A stretch of DNA of 64,000 bases, taken from NCBI RefSeq assembly GCF_020509005.1, contig NC_063022.1, positions 124,001 to 188,000 of the forward strand, given 5' to 3'. Shown piece by piece: positions 11,572-22,534 of the stretch; position 1 is the first letter of the stretch; each line of letters starts with the position of its first letter. The translations under genes were made by a program, and so were the position numbers. The stretch comes from Fulvia fulva (lineage: Eukaryota; Ascomycota; Dothideomycetes; Mycosphaerellales; Mycosphaerellaceae). Below the pieces are notes generated by a model. The model did no database searches and had not been told where the DNA came from. It worked only from the letters and a program-made list of their open reading frames with translations.

Positions 11572-12971
11572 ATGTACGGCAATCGGACATCTGGACATAG
11601 TTTCCAACCTCGTGGCGGATACCGTGGAAGAGGCAGCCGTGGGCACAACTGGCGTGGCGGTCAAACGCAGAGTAAATCTGTAAACAATGCTGGGGGGCAA
11701 GCGCCGCCTTTCGGTGCTGCTCTTTGCACTTACCAATGGCAGGATTTCAAGCAGAAGGTCCTCAAACACAGTATGTCTCGCATAACAGATTGTCAGTACC
11801 TGGCCTCGTTCAATTGGCTGAAGAGAAACGTACCTACAATGGTCATTCCAGGTGAGTATCCGACACGACCAGGGCAGTACAGCGACTGATATACCTAGGC
11901 GTACCGCCAAAGTGGTCCCCCCCAGAAAATACACCACACCTTGAAGAAGATGCCAGCGAGTACTTTCGAGACATCAACGCCGCGCAGTATCCGAAGCATC
12001 CCATCGAGCCCGCAGTTCGTGCAGTACTTGCACAAAATCATGGTCTCGATACACGCGAGATCGACATTTTTGCTTGCGGAAGCACAATGGGGAGTCTTCT
12101 GCGCTTCGCCCGCCAAGCTGACAAGTCGTTTCGATTCATCGTCGACACGGTAGAGGATACCGTGTTCTTCATCCGGAGAGAGAACAGCCCGACCGAGAAG
12201 ATTGTAGATGTCCGAGGCTATGGTCATACGATGCCTGAGGCGTACACGCCTCTCGAATCCTGCGTCCGCGAGTCTGTATCACATCAGCGTCTCATCAAAT
12301 ACAACTTTGATAGCTTCACATGCGTCGTGCGCTATGAAGGCGACGGGTACCTTGGAGAGTCGTCGAGCGACTCTCGAGCTGTATCGACCATGTTGCCCGA
12401 CCATGATGGCATCAGTATGCAACAAGGTGGAAAAGTCATCCCTCAGAAGGCCATCTTCGACATCAAGACACGCTCACACAAGAAGAAGTCAGAAGATATC
12501 CTCGGCGGCGAACTTGACAGACTGTGGGTACGTCAGATTCCCAACTTCATCATGGCTTACCACCAACATGGCAACTTCAACGACATCGAAGTGAAAGATG
12601 TTCGTAAGCAGATTTTGCAGTGGGAGAACGACCATGTGGACGAACTTCGTGTCCTCTCGGCTCTGGTGGCGGAGATCGTGTCGTACGCCAGGCATCACCC
12701 CGATGAAGCATTCGAAGTCTGCTCGCAACAGCAAGGAGTCCTCGAGATGCGCAAACTGGATGGCAGCTTCCCACGAGTCATGCCAGAAGACCTCAAGCTC
12801 GCTTGGGGTGGTGCAGAATCAGATGGGGGTTCAGACAGCTCGGAGAGTCAAGGGGATCAGGCCGGGTCTGACGCTGAAGGCGGCGTTGATGTCGACTCGG
12901 ACGTTGAAGGAGATCCTGATTACACAGCCTGTACGGAAGACTGTGGGTACTGCGGCCGATGCAAGTACTGA
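11572..12971 (+). CDS. Fungal protein of the family often labelled 'geranylgeranyl pyrophosphate synthetase'; possible PD-(D/E)XK, Rai1/DXO-like
   Basis: Two exons (11572-11851, 11899-12971) joined across a 47-nt intron give about 450 aa. The N-terminus is an RGG box (YRGRGSRGHNWRGG), typical of RNA-binding proteins. The body has SFNWLKRNVPTMVIPGVPP, DIFACGSTMGSLLRF, FFIRRENSP and DVRGYGHTMPEAY, all marks of a Pezizomycotina family whose database name is a long-standing misnomer: no prenyl-synthase DDxxD motif is present. FDIKTRS near 12462-12482 resembles the (D/E)xK core of PD-(D/E)XK nucleases such as DXO/Rai1, so an RNA-processing role is possible but inferred. The C-terminus is very acidic and ends in CTEDCGYCGRCKY, a possible metal-binding tail. 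No lesions. Divergent from the helicase-AAA gene. Confidence 0.75.
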
Positions 12972-14357
12972 TGGTCGTGCAAGGTCTGTGTGTCCCATAT
13001 GGCCTGAGATCAGGGAGAAAGAGAAGGTGCTCGGGAATAGCCTTGTTCTCACGCAATTTCATACTTTCGTGCAAGCATGGAGTTGGTCAGCGGCCGAAAC
13101 TCGAGTGAGTGGATGGGAAAGAAGTCGTTGGTGAACAGAGGGAACGTGGAGGGAACATTCGGCCCGACTGGTCTTGGCAGACGAACGATCTTGTGTCCAA
13201 CACAACTCCACGCAACGCATCGTGCTTCTCTATGCAACGGGGACTGTAGCCAAAAGAGTGGAGAAGATAGCATGGCCAGCTGAGCACGTCAAATATAAAC
13301 GACACCACGCACAGCGGTACAGTGCCCATTTCATCCTCCCAACACACCTCCCCTCCATCACCTCGATCCCTCTACATCAGGCTCAGTCAGACACACCACT
13401 TCCCTTCTCCTTCAACCCCATCCCCGCTCTCAGCCGCCCACAAACCGCATCGTGCTCCATCTGCTCCTATCATATCCTCGATCTCAGTCCCTGCCAGCCT
13501 CATGCTATGCGTGAGAGCTTTCAACGGGCGGCCACGATGACCTGACTTCTAGGGTCCTGCTTCGTGCTGGGTCTCTTGGCACACACAGCCATGACGAGCT
13601 CCTACGACTTGACGCTTTCTCAGTCCTTCACTTTCCGGGATCTGCTTGCCAATCATCTCTCGGGTGGTTCGAATAGGGTGCGCTGATTCTCCCCACGAGT
13701 GCCTGCAGCCCGTGGGTGTCGTGTTCCTTCAGACCTGTTCCACATTTGCTGCGTACGAGTGTTGATTTTCCTGGCGGACGCCATGGTCAGAACCAGCGCT
13801 ATAGCGTTGTCCTTTGTGTCGATGCACACTCTTTCTCACAGTGGGGAGCAGATCGAGCTCTGGTCGGGGAACCAGGCAAGGATGAGCCACGGTTGGCATT
13901 CAACTACCACTATGTTACGGAAGAAGTCTCAAGGAACCACAGATGCAGTTATCACAAGCTGCCCACGGCTTCCTGAGGACTCGAACGAGTGAGAGGTGCA
14001 GAGATGAAGTGACTTGCCTCGATGCATACAGTATGCTGCGGAGAAGTCAGTACTTACACAATCCACAGCCTCCTGCTCTCTCGGAGAACTGCTCTGTTTT
14101 GACCATTTCGTAGTAGACAGCGTGGACCAGACTCTGCGAGACTAGTCCTTGACTTTTGATCCTTCCTTAGATCAGCGATTGAGTAGACTACATGCCATAC
14201 TGGACGCTCATGTGTCCACTTCCTGCTATCGTAATCGTACATGGGGTATTCCTTACACTCCCGAACTCCTCGCTTGATGTTATTTTGATGCCGAACACCC
14301 ACAAATGCTGAAATGCCGACCATCACTTCCCAAACCGATAAGGTGCTGCATTCAAGA
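12972..14357. other. 1.4-kb region without a confident gene; possible small gene at 13591-13976
   Basis: A TATAAA at 13294-13299 (+) is followed by a pyrimidine-rich, leader-like stretch and ATGs near 13591. From 13716 a + frame reads like real protein (SVVLCVDAHSFSQWGADRAL ... HYVTEEVSRNHRCSYH) to a stop at about 13976. I could not find a splice pattern that links it cleanly to an ATG, so no CDS is claimed. No tRNA or repeat was found. Confidence 0.3.
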
Positions 14358-15661
14358 TCAGTCTTCCAACCCTTGATGCTTCTTATCATTCACCGTCACG
14401 GCCATCTTCTTACCGATCTCATAACTCGAGATCATGATGGCGCAAGCCGGCGCGACCTTCAAACATCGGGCTGCCCAGCCTTTGAAGAGTCCAGATGTGC
14501 CTTGGGTCTTGTAGATGTGCCAAAGAAAGCGTGGCATTGTTCGTCCTTCTGGCAGGTTCCGTCTCTTCTCTGCGGACATGGTCGAGTTGATGACAGTCTG
14601 CTGCCGGGTCTTGCCGACATCGAATGGTGTTGTGACAAGCGCTGCGACACCTCCTGCTCCAGCTCCAGCGATGAAAGAGTCCAGCAGTAATTGGTAGTGG
14701 GATCCGTCCTTGCCAGAGAAGACTGCGCTGTGTGCCCGGTTCTGGTCCAATCGCTTGCGTCCCCATTCATAACCCCACCAGTACAAGGCTGAGAATGGTA
14801 CATCTCTCCAGAGTGTAAGGCTCAAGCCGCGCCACAACGAGGCGTATCCCTGTGATGAAACCATCTCTTGCAGACCAGACATTGTCGCGCGCATGACATT
14901 CTTTTCCGACGACTGTGTCGCTTGCATCCTCGTCCTCAACATCTCAATCGGACTGACAGCAATGGCTGCCAGCACTCTTGCTACACTTCCTGCCACCAAC
15001 GGCGCATACGCATCACTAACATGATCCTTCATCGGACTCCTCTGACTATGCCTCAGCCAATCGTATCCAGCAAAGTATATGACGTTTGCGGGTATGCTCA
15101 TCAGCAGGGTCGGGCTGAGTCCTCGCCATAGTGTGCAGATGCCTTCGTTTCTAGCGATCTTCCGGATCCCATCGAGGGTGGAGTTGAATGTCTTGCGTTG
15201 AGTCTCTTCTGCCGCACAGTCAGAGATGACCCTTTCATCGATGACTGCAGGTGAAGCAACGCAGAATTGTGACTGGTTTTGCACCCAGAAGACCTCGCGA
15301 CAACAGGCAGTGACACCGAGATTGGGAGGCAATTGGACGAAGGCAGGTAATCGTGCAGAGGGGGACGGACTTGGGGAGGAGGATTGTAGTCGTACGCGGA
15401 CGACGTCTAGGGGTGTTACTGTGAAGCGTTAGCTGAAGGCCTACGAGACATTGCGGGCTTGACCATACCAAGCAATGAGGTCAAGATGCTGCCGGTCACA
15501 GCAGACAACATTTTCTGGGCAGCCGAGGTCTCATCGTCCTTTGCTGTCCGCGCAGTGTTGGGCGGCATTGTGAGGTGGAGGGTGTTTGTATCAGACTGTC
15601 CCTCGCCATCAGCTGACAGTATTCTGTCGTGGTCCTGGCCTTGTGTGTGTACTGTCGCCAT
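14358..15661 (-). CDS. MTM1: Mitochondrial carrier family protein, Mtm1/SLC25A39-40-like
   Basis: Exon 1 (15661-15469) and exon 2 (15418-14358) join across a 50-nt intron (15419-15468) with branch site GCTAAC. The junction makes LTSLLVTPLDVVRVRLQ, the first carrier signature PxD..R.R. The second and third signatures are SPIEMLRTRMQ and TPFDVGKTRQQ, giving the usual three-repeat, six-helix inner-membrane carrier of about 417 aa. The long loop after helix 1, the Cys-containing ACCREVFWV and WRGLSPTLLMSIPANVIYF match the Mtm1/SLC25A39 group, linked to glutathione import, manganese handling and Fe-S homeostasis in mitochondria. The start at 15661 (MATVHTQG) was chosen over an in-frame ATG 47 codons upstream because the extra segment looks non-conserved. 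The reading frame is intact. Confidence 0.85.
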
Positions 15662-16092
15662 CTCGTTCAATGGTCGACGTCGTCCCGCGCTGGTGGCTCC
15701 ACCGCGCTCAGTGGCGCGAAGAGCTGTCCTTCTTTGTCTCCAGCTGGGTGATGATGAAATCTGATGGCGAGGGTCGGGCTGAAGATGGAGAATCGCGGTC
15801 AAGGCCAGCAGAGAATGATTGAATGCGTGAAAGGAGCGAGTTGGATGTTTCTCTGTGGAATGATGATTCGATCACCTTGATGCCAAACTTAATCTATGCA
15901 CTACCGGCCGATGCTAGCCGATCGCGTGTCCGACGTCGCTTTGACTTTGCCCTGACGCATCCCGGCCTCGCTTGTTTCCGCCGTGGTGTCCTAAGGCAGT
16001 CACCGAGGTTCCTCTGAGTGCATCCCATCAACATAAACATCGCCACTGCACTTCATCCACGTCTCACCTTCCCCCCACGAATTCATCCCACG
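15662..16092. promoter_or_regulatory. Divergent promoter region, MTM1-like and Hrt3-like genes
   Basis: 431 bp between opposing starts. An in-frame upstream ATG of the F-box gene lies at 16018. No repeat or RNA gene is visible. Confidence 0.3.
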
Positions 16093-17760
16093 ATGAGCAA
16101 CTCAGATCAGCCGTCAGACATGTCCCATCCCGCACCGGAGACAGAAGCCGAGCTCGAAGCCTTCCGACAGCGATGGCGGGAAGAGGTGTCAGCCAGGAAC
16201 AGACTGGCGAACGAACCGCTGTCAACACGACTCGCATATCAGAAGCTGGACCGAGCAAGAGGAGCGCCTGCACCGGCACATGCGACGGCGACTGCGGGTC
16301 CGTCGAAATCCCGCAACTTCAACCAAGACTTCGAACCCAAGGCATACCATGATCTGCCGGACAAAGAAGAGCAGCTTCAGCTTGGTGGCCATGGACGAAC
16401 CCACGATAGAGACGCATACCGTGAGCCAAGCTCTGCCCTGGAGCACTATGAACGTGCTGTAGAGAAGGAGACCCAGGGCAATCTGTCCGAGAGCATGCGG
16501 CATTACCGCAAAGCGTTCAAAGTAGGCTTCACAGTGCTTCCCCCATAGTGATGTCCATGCTGAGGTAAGTCACAGCTTGATGACGGCGTTCACGAAGCCT
16601 ACAAGCGAAAGCACTTTCCTCCTTCATCTTCCGTCAAGCCGAAGCCGCAGAACACCAACCCTTCCAATGCATCTGCCACTGTCCCGGGTACCGCCCATCA
16701 CTCGCTGCATGGCAGTGCCGAAGCGTTGCCAGCGACTTTGAAACAGCTGGTCGATGACTTCGCATCACTCCGGATTGAAGCTCCCGCCCCGCCGACGGAT
16801 GCCTCACCGCCAGAAAAGTGTCCGATCGCTGAGCTGCCGGAAGAGATACTGACTGCCATTCTGACCGAGCTTGCCGTTATTGACGTGGCTACGTTCGGCC
16901 GCTGTGCTCAAGTATGCAAGCGACTTGCCTACCTTGTCCTGACAGAGCAATCGATCTGGAAGCGGGTGGCCCAAGGTGACGAGGTCGGCTTCGGCGCAAT
17001 GCACTACACCTACGCTGTCGAAGTGGAGGGCGACCAGCTCAATTCCAACGACGACATAGCACGATATCTTGGAGCCTACGAAGAGGACGATGCAGACAAA
17101 GTACTACCACCAATACCGCAGGAGCGTGCACTGGCCTTCGACACATTGACCGAACAACTCCTTCGCACAACCTACGCTAACTCGTGGCGGCACATGTTGC
17201 GCTCACGACCTCGAATACGCTTCAATGGCTGCTACATCGCCACCGTCAACTACACACGAGCCGGTGCCACGTCGACTAATACTCTCACCTGGGGCGCACC
17301 AGTGCATGTCGTGACCTACTTCCGCTATCTCCGCTTCTTCCGCGACGGTTCGGCGATCTCCCTCCTGACCACCTCGGAACCATCTGACGTTGTACACCAT
17401 CTCACGAAAGAAAACGTTCACAACCACCACGGCAACTACCTCCCCAGCTCCGTCATGAAAGACGCCCTGCGCGGTCGCTGGCGTCTGTCAGGTCCGCATT
17501 CTGGGATGGTCGATGAAATGACCGGCGAGCCGGAGACCGAGGGCGATGTGCACATCGAGACTGAGGGTACTGTTGCCAAGTACATCTTCAGAATCCATCT
17601 AGCGCTGGCGCATGCGGGTAAGAGCACGAGGAACAATAAGCTGGCGTGGAAGGGCTTTTGGAGTCATAACAAGTTGACGGATGACTGGGGAGAGTTTACG
17701 TTAAGGCATGACAAGGCTTTCTACTGGAGCCGCGTGCGAAGCTATGGGAGTGGTGTGTAG
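16093..17760 (+). CDS. F-box protein of the Hrt3/FBXO9 (Pof7) type
   Basis: Exons 16093-16521 and 16576-17760 join across a 54-nt intron. The N-terminal half carries the MIT/TPR-like helix pair of this family (ALEHYERAVEKETQGNLSES then YRKAFKLDDGVHEAYKRK, the latter built by the splice). The F-box is PIAELPEEILTAILTELAVIDVATFGRC with VCKRLAYLVL, and the C-terminal half has RPRIRFNGCYIATVNYTR and LRFFRDGSAISLLTTSEP, the conserved FBXO9/Hrt3 domain. Role: substrate adaptor of an SCF ubiquitin ligase. The start at 16093 (MSNSDQPSD) is preferred to the ATG at 16018, whose extra residues look like 5' UTR. No lesions. This looks like a conserved housekeeping F-box gene, unlike the short F-box-like copies that follow. 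Confidence 0.88.
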
Positions 17761-18307
17761 CCCGACATTCCTGCAAGCCATGATTTCGTGGTGGTCCTGC
17801 TGCCCTTTCCTTCGCGGCTTTTTGCGTCTGCGTCCTTGCATGTCGGAATGTTTGCATCGTATGCGGAAAGATAGCGACGAAGTCTCATTCTCAACGGCTT
17901 GCAGTATGCGGGCCGGTCGTCTCCTCAATCGCTCAAGCGGAAAAATTACGAACAAGACTGGCTTCAGCGTTGCACTGGAAGCGCGTCACGTCTTGGGCCC
18001 AATACTATGGCGTATTGAGAAGCCCTGCGACCGCCCCGATTCCTTCCACGACATTGTATGAAGTGAGGTTCCTGTGAGAGGAGAGCTCGGGGATCTGGAG
18101 GCCGGGGGTATCGTCAAGGCCGGTGAGTATGAAGCGATAAGAGAGTCACTTGTGGGCATGTGATCGTCACTTAGCACGGATGGCGCCTGCCACACTAGCG
18201 CAGCAGCAGAGGTGGTCCGTGCTGTCTTGTGACTGGCGTTACAAATAAGGAGCCTACTCTTGCCTGGAATCTCTCGTACTGTCGTATGCACATTTGATCA
18301 CTCGAAC
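17761..18307. other. Intergenic, nothing recognised
   Basis: About 550 bp without a supported gene. It separates the Hrt3-like gene from the first short F-box-like copy. Confidence 0.3.
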
Positions 18308-18654
18308 ATGCACGAACTCACGTACACACCGCTGCGGTCGCACGCGCTCGCATTTACAAACCAACATTATGGATCGGCAACAAGACAGCGGGTAAAGGTA
18401 CGTCGCGAGGTTTTGACCTGGCGGATCCATCGCTCATGTTACTAACACCTACACAGCCCTTTCGTCTCCTCGACCTACCGGCGGAGCTTTGGTCGAAGAT
18501 CGGCAAGATAGCTATCGACGATGCGCCATCCTTCACATACAACCCTCTAGCTCTTCGATATCCCCCTGACACGAAAGGACAGCCAGACATCACCCGAATC
18601 TGTCGAGTCCTGAGGGATGGCAGGCAGAACTTGGATGTGGTCTCGAGCTGGTGA
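18308..18654 (+). pseudogene. Short F-box-like family, copy A (3'-truncated)
   Basis: Exon 1 (18308-18397, 30 codons) ends in VK. A 59-nt phase-0 intron (18398-18456) precedes exon 2, which starts PFRLLDLPAELWSKIGKIAI, the family signature, and continues to ITRICRVLR. Whole copies then read REELLPYYY and about 75 more residues. Here the frame diverges and stops at 18654, so the C-terminal half is missing. The exon/intron structure (variable exon 1, phase-0 intron, SLLDLPAEIW at the start of exon 2) equals that of copies C, D, G, H and I. The motif resembles the first helix of an F-box or 2EXR-type fungal domain; binding to Skp1 is inference. Confidence 0.6.
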
Positions 18655-18996
18655 GTAGAGTTCCGAAATTCTGTGCTCCGTATCATCGCTGGCTGTATGA
18701 GCTCAGATTTCTGTGAAGTGGGGGCACAAGGGTATTGGTTGAGAGCACATGACCCTCTAAGTCTTGTAGCTGGTAATGCTGCGAGTGGAGCACTTGCAAG
18801 ATACGTCGCACGTGCCTTGTGCATTGTGGCCAATGCTGAAGCTTGTGAAGCCGCTTTCCTCCCTCACGCAACCATGATCAAACATCACAGCGCAATCACT
18901 TGATCAGCCAGACAACATCACCACACCCTTCTATGGCTACTGAAGGTCACGTAGCAGATATGAGCCCCAATATCGCCGTATCTACTACGGCGCTCG
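18655..18996. other. Spacer between copies A and B
   Basis: About 340 bp. No remnant of the missing C-terminal half of copy A was recognised. Alternative ATGs for copy B (18933, 18960) lie here, out of phase with its intron. Confidence 0.3.
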
Positions 18997-19536
18997 ATGT
19001 CACGAAGACAAAGATGGCGAGTAGACAAGACCTTGCGCCCTTACGAATCCACCTACTGACCAGACTTGTAGGCCACCTCACTTCTCTATCTACCAGCAGA
19101 GATCTGGAGCAAGATCGGCAAGCTCGTGATAGACGACTACCCGCACTTGACCGTCCACCACTTTCCCCCCTGCTTCTGCGTGCAGTGCCGAGAAAGACTA
19201 AATTTTCCCCAACAACCAGCAATTGCGCAAACGAGCAGAGTCCTACGAGAAGAGCTTCTACCCTACTTCTACTGCTCAAGGGTTAGTGTCACCGCAGACA
19301 TGCACCACAAGGCAGTCTGTAGTTGGCTGCGAACCATTGGCGGCGAGAATCGAAGGACTGTCTCTGGCGTGATCCTGAAGAGGCGCAGTTTTTTGGTCTC
19401 GGATACTCCAAGAGGGTACCGCAAGTTTGAGATCACGAGCGAGATGATCCAGGAGCTGTGGGATGTTCGATGTGAGCTCGAGCACATCGACAGGGATAAT
19501 TCTCGCCGGTCTACATACCGAGTGAAGTTCTTGTAG
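18997..19536 (+). CDS. Short F-box-like family, copy B (apparently intact)
   Basis: Exon 2 (19072-19536) is open throughout: ATSLLYLPAEIWSKIGKLVI, a Cys-containing variable region (PPCFCVQCRER), QPAIAQTSRVLREELLPYFY, then WLRTIGGENRRTVSG and a terminal VKFL. These blocks recur in copies C, G, H and I. A 51-nt intron (19021-19071, branch ACTGAC) fits the family. The phase-compatible ATG is at 18997, giving a very short exon 1 (MSRRQRWR); other exon 1 solutions are possible, so the start is uncertain. Product about 162 aa. Function unknown; an SCF-adaptor-like role is only inferred from the LPAEIW motif. It lies 219 bp upstream of copy C in the same orientation. Confidence 0.6.
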
Positions 19537-19754
19537 AGGTGGAGGGACCTGGTTGGGACGGTATATCTTGACCGAAGAGAGTGAATGATCTGGACTGCAG
19601 TACAGGGCCAAGTACGGAGTGGCAGGCATCATATGAGATCTGCACGTTGCTCAGCTTCACACTCACACTTTTCTACTCGCGTCAATTCTGAGCACTCATT
19701 TACATCACCAGCCTTCGGTCTCATGGCTGCACTGCCCCGCTACATACATGCAAC

Positions 19755-20318
19755 ATGTCTGGTCGAATCTACACAATGGCCGCCCTCAAGAAGGCTGCAA
19801 AGCAGATCCTCGCGCGCTACGAGCACAAGAAGGTACGGCAAAGGGACATCACGTCCAACAGGCAAGGTCACTGACACTTGTCTTTGCAGCCCACTTCCCT
19901 TCTCGACCTCCCCGCCGAAATCTGGAGCGAGATCGGCAGACTGGTCATCGACAACACCACGCCGGTCAGACCCTCGTACTCAGGCTGCGAGAACTTTTGC
20001 ACATGCAGGAAGTGGCCACCACCCCAGCAGCCAGCCATCACTCAAGTCAGCCGGGTCCTGCGTGAAGAGTTGCTGCCTTACTACTACGCCACGAAGGTCA
20101 CCATCTCTGTGAGCCTCGACCACTATGCGACCGACAAATGGCTTAGCGCCATTGGCGAGCGGAATCGCAGACATGTCACTGGTCTCACGATTGTCGGGCC
20201 GAAGTGGCAGATCATAGATGAAGAAATAATGGACATCGCCTGGGGTATCCGTGCTGAGATCGTGCAGACTAAGCGGGCACCAGACGGCTGGCACGAGATG
20301 CATACCATCAAACTCTAG
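19755..20318 (+). CDS. Short F-box-like family, copy C (intact; best reference copy)
   Basis: Exon 1 (19755-19832, 26 codons, basic, ending EHKK), a 57-nt phase-0 intron (19833-19889) with CACTGACAC branch site, and exon 2 (19890-20318) give 168 aa. Exon 2: PTSLLDLPAEIWSEIGRLVI; a variable Cys-bearing loop (SGCENFCTCRKWPPP); QPAITQVSRVLREELLPYYY; KWLSAIGERNRRHVTGLTI; an amphipathic stretch; and C-terminal MHTIKL. The VLREELLPYYY block corresponds to the VCRQIRxEALPxFY block of many fungal F-box/2EXR-like proteins. No signal peptide or membrane segment. No stop or frame break, so this copy serves as reference for the broken ones. Confidence 0.7.
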
Positions 20319-20771
20319 GGCGCATGCAAGCTCTCGTAGACTTCAGGTGGCGATTTAAAAGAAATGCTAGCTTCTGGTGTCCTTTACATGAGACTGGTGT
20401 TGTAGGCATGGCTTCAGCTCCGAGATCATGGGTGGCATACAGCAACACCCATCTACCACCCCATAACCGTCCCCGGAGTTCCCGCCCCAGTAATCTCACA
20501 TTCAATTGAAAGTCTGCACTTCTCGTTGCTCGAGTAAAGAAAAGGCTGGCGACCTTCTGAATCACATGCAAGCCGCCAGCGTAGGCCCGTGCGCGACCAG
20601 GGTCCATGATCCTTCGCCTCCTAGCTATATATGTCTCAGCAGTACCCCTATATACCCCTACTACGTAATCAACCGTTAAAGGTGCTCAAGCTCCTCAGGC
20701 CCGCTTTTGCTGCGACCTGACTCACGATCAACATTTTCCGCGGACAGAGAACGTCATATCACGCGCACAAC
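20319..20771. promoter_or_regulatory. Spacer with TATA-like elements upstream of copy D
   Basis: Two TATATA strings (20626-20631 and 20649-20654) lie 120-145 bp upstream of the copy D start codon and could be its core promoter. Nothing else is recognised. Confidence 0.35.
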
Positions 20772-21380
20772 ATGGAAGTGCCATCGACAACCACCACAGG
20801 AAAAGGCGCCTTGCTCGCTCTTGAGGCCAGAGCCAAGCAGTCAGAGGTACGAAAGCGGGTTTGATCACAACCAAAACTCACAGCTAACGAGATGCAGGAA
20901 GAGAAGACCTCGCTTCTCGACCTTCCACCAGAGATCTAGAGCCACATTGGCAAAATGGTTATCAATGCGGTCCCAGAAGTACGCGACTACAGCTTCCACC
21001 CTCCCAATCCGCGTCCGCAGCATTCCCCCATCACACAGGTCTGTTCAAGCCTACGCAGTGAGCTTCTGCCTTATTACTACAAGCATAAGACCTTCCTCGA
21101 CGGTTTCAGCCTCCAGACCCATACCTTCAAGTGGCTACAAGCCATCGGAAGAGAGGGCCGAAGGGCCATCGCAACTTGGGACATGATTGCAAGAGATGCA
21201 AGTGTGGTGGAAAAGTATTGTCGAAAAAATGGAGATCTCGAGGTCACGATGGAGTTCTTGAAGAACCATCAGACGTGCGGGCCACTGTTGAAGCACTTCA
21301 AGGTGTGGTTTGTCCGACAAGCAGACGCGGAGCCTTTCAGGATGAATATAAAGACTTATGGTGAGGGACAGGTACATTAG
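20772..21380 (+). pseudogene. Short F-box-like family, copy D (nonsense codon in the signature motif)
   Basis: Exon 1 (20772-20846, 25 codons), a 51-nt intron (20847-20897) and exon 2 (20898-21380) keep the family structure. Exon 2 reads EEKTSLLDLPPEI, then TAG at 20937-20939 where the other copies have the Trp codon TGG, then SHIGKMVI in the same frame through ITQVCSSLRSELLPYYY to a stop at 21378-21380. One G-to-A change (TGG to TAG, CCA to CTA on the other strand, a CpA-to-TpA context) explains the break. The open frame downstream shows the loss is recent. Without readthrough the product would be about 38 residues. Confidence 0.75.
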
Positions 21381-21704
21381 GCAAGAAGGATCCACAGGCA
21401 GTACTCGGTGATGGAGCTCGGAACCATTGCTGATGGGGCAGCGAACTTATTGACGCAGCTAAGATAGAGCATTCAACGTACTTTTCGATCTCATCATCCT
21501 TGTCTATGCCGCCAAGACCTTCGAGTACAGTATTTGGTGAGTGGGGTGAATGCTCAGACTGCCACATGGTGGAGGAGGCCAGCTTGTGACTCAATGCGCA
21601 CAGACCGCTTTATCCCTGTCCGCACGTGTTTACGAGCTGCGCCCGCACATGAAGCCTGCTAAAGGACTCATCCCGCGCACCGCCTTTTACATCCTGTTTC
21701 AACC
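21381..21704. other. Intergenic, nothing recognised
   Basis: 324 bp between copy D and the next F-box-like pseudogene. No motif, repeat or RNA gene was seen. Confidence 0.3.
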
Positions 21705-22534
21705 ATGATACCGAAACAACCACCCAATACATCCACGCACACAGACCGTCACACAAACGTAAGCACACCCAACCACATCACCCTACATACCGCCCCTGTG
21801 GAGAAAAGAAAGCTCACTAACAAGCACCAAGCCCCCCAACACCACCACCACACCACCCAAAATGCGCCAACACGGTCTAATCCCCTACACCAAACCCCAA
21901 CTCCTCACCCTCAACCACCACCTCCTGACCCTCGGCTACCTCGACTTCAAAGCCGCCGCGGAGCGCAAAACCCTCCTCACCCTCCCCGGCGAAATCCGCA
22001 ACAAGATCTACGAGCTCGTGCAAGAGCAGTGCGCCGTTGCGACGATAACCTGGACTACCCCTTTGACCCTGCCTGCTCGTCTCGCGCAAGTATGCCGGCA
22101 GATTTGACTCGAGTACCTCCTTATCTACCACCGCTCCCGTCGGATCCACCTTACCCTGCCTCGCGGGGGGGCGAAGAGTTTCCTCCGAGACGAGGAACTG
22201 GCTCTCGGTCTTCGGCGCGACGCGATTGCCGTTGACGGAGACAGTCTCGATTTACTCCAGCCGAGCGTCGTGTGCGTTGCATTTCCGGGAAGGGGGGTTC
22301 GAGGTTGAGGCCCTGTTGCTACGCAGAGAGCAGATAATTCATGGCTTTCCGACGGGGAACTTCGTGCCTGGTCGGTTGTTGAAGAAGGCGATGGAAGAGA
22401 CGATCGAGCTGGAGGGAGAGGTCAGGGAGGATGGGAGCCCATTCATGACGGAGAAGCTGCTGGGGTTGTTGGTGGAGGTTTTGGCGAGGAGTGGAGGGAA
22501 GGGGCATAGGGTGGAGATCATTTGTCGAATCTGA
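21705..22534 (+). pseudogene. F-box-like (2EXR-type) gene E, nonsense and frameshift
   Basis: A plausible exon 1 (21705-21758) and a 73-nt intron (21759-21831, branch CACTAAC) lead to LLTLPGEIRNKIYELVQEQ and LAQVCRQI, the typical fungal F-box-like pair (LPxEIRNxIYELV ... VCRQIRxE). At 22105-22107 a TGA replaces what should be a sense codon (VCRQI-stop-LEYLLIYHRS), consistent with CGA-to-TGA. A second break follows near 22250-22300: homology moves to another frame (REGGFEVEALLLRREQI) and continues to 22534 (KLLGLLVEVLARSGG). Two independent lesions mark a pseudogene. It belongs to the broader F-box-like superfamily, not the short family A-D. Confidence 0.6.

Noticed and set aside
13591..13976. 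Possible small gene with a TATA box upstream
   Set aside because: The protein-like frame could not be joined to an ATG by a clean splice, so it is noted but not called.
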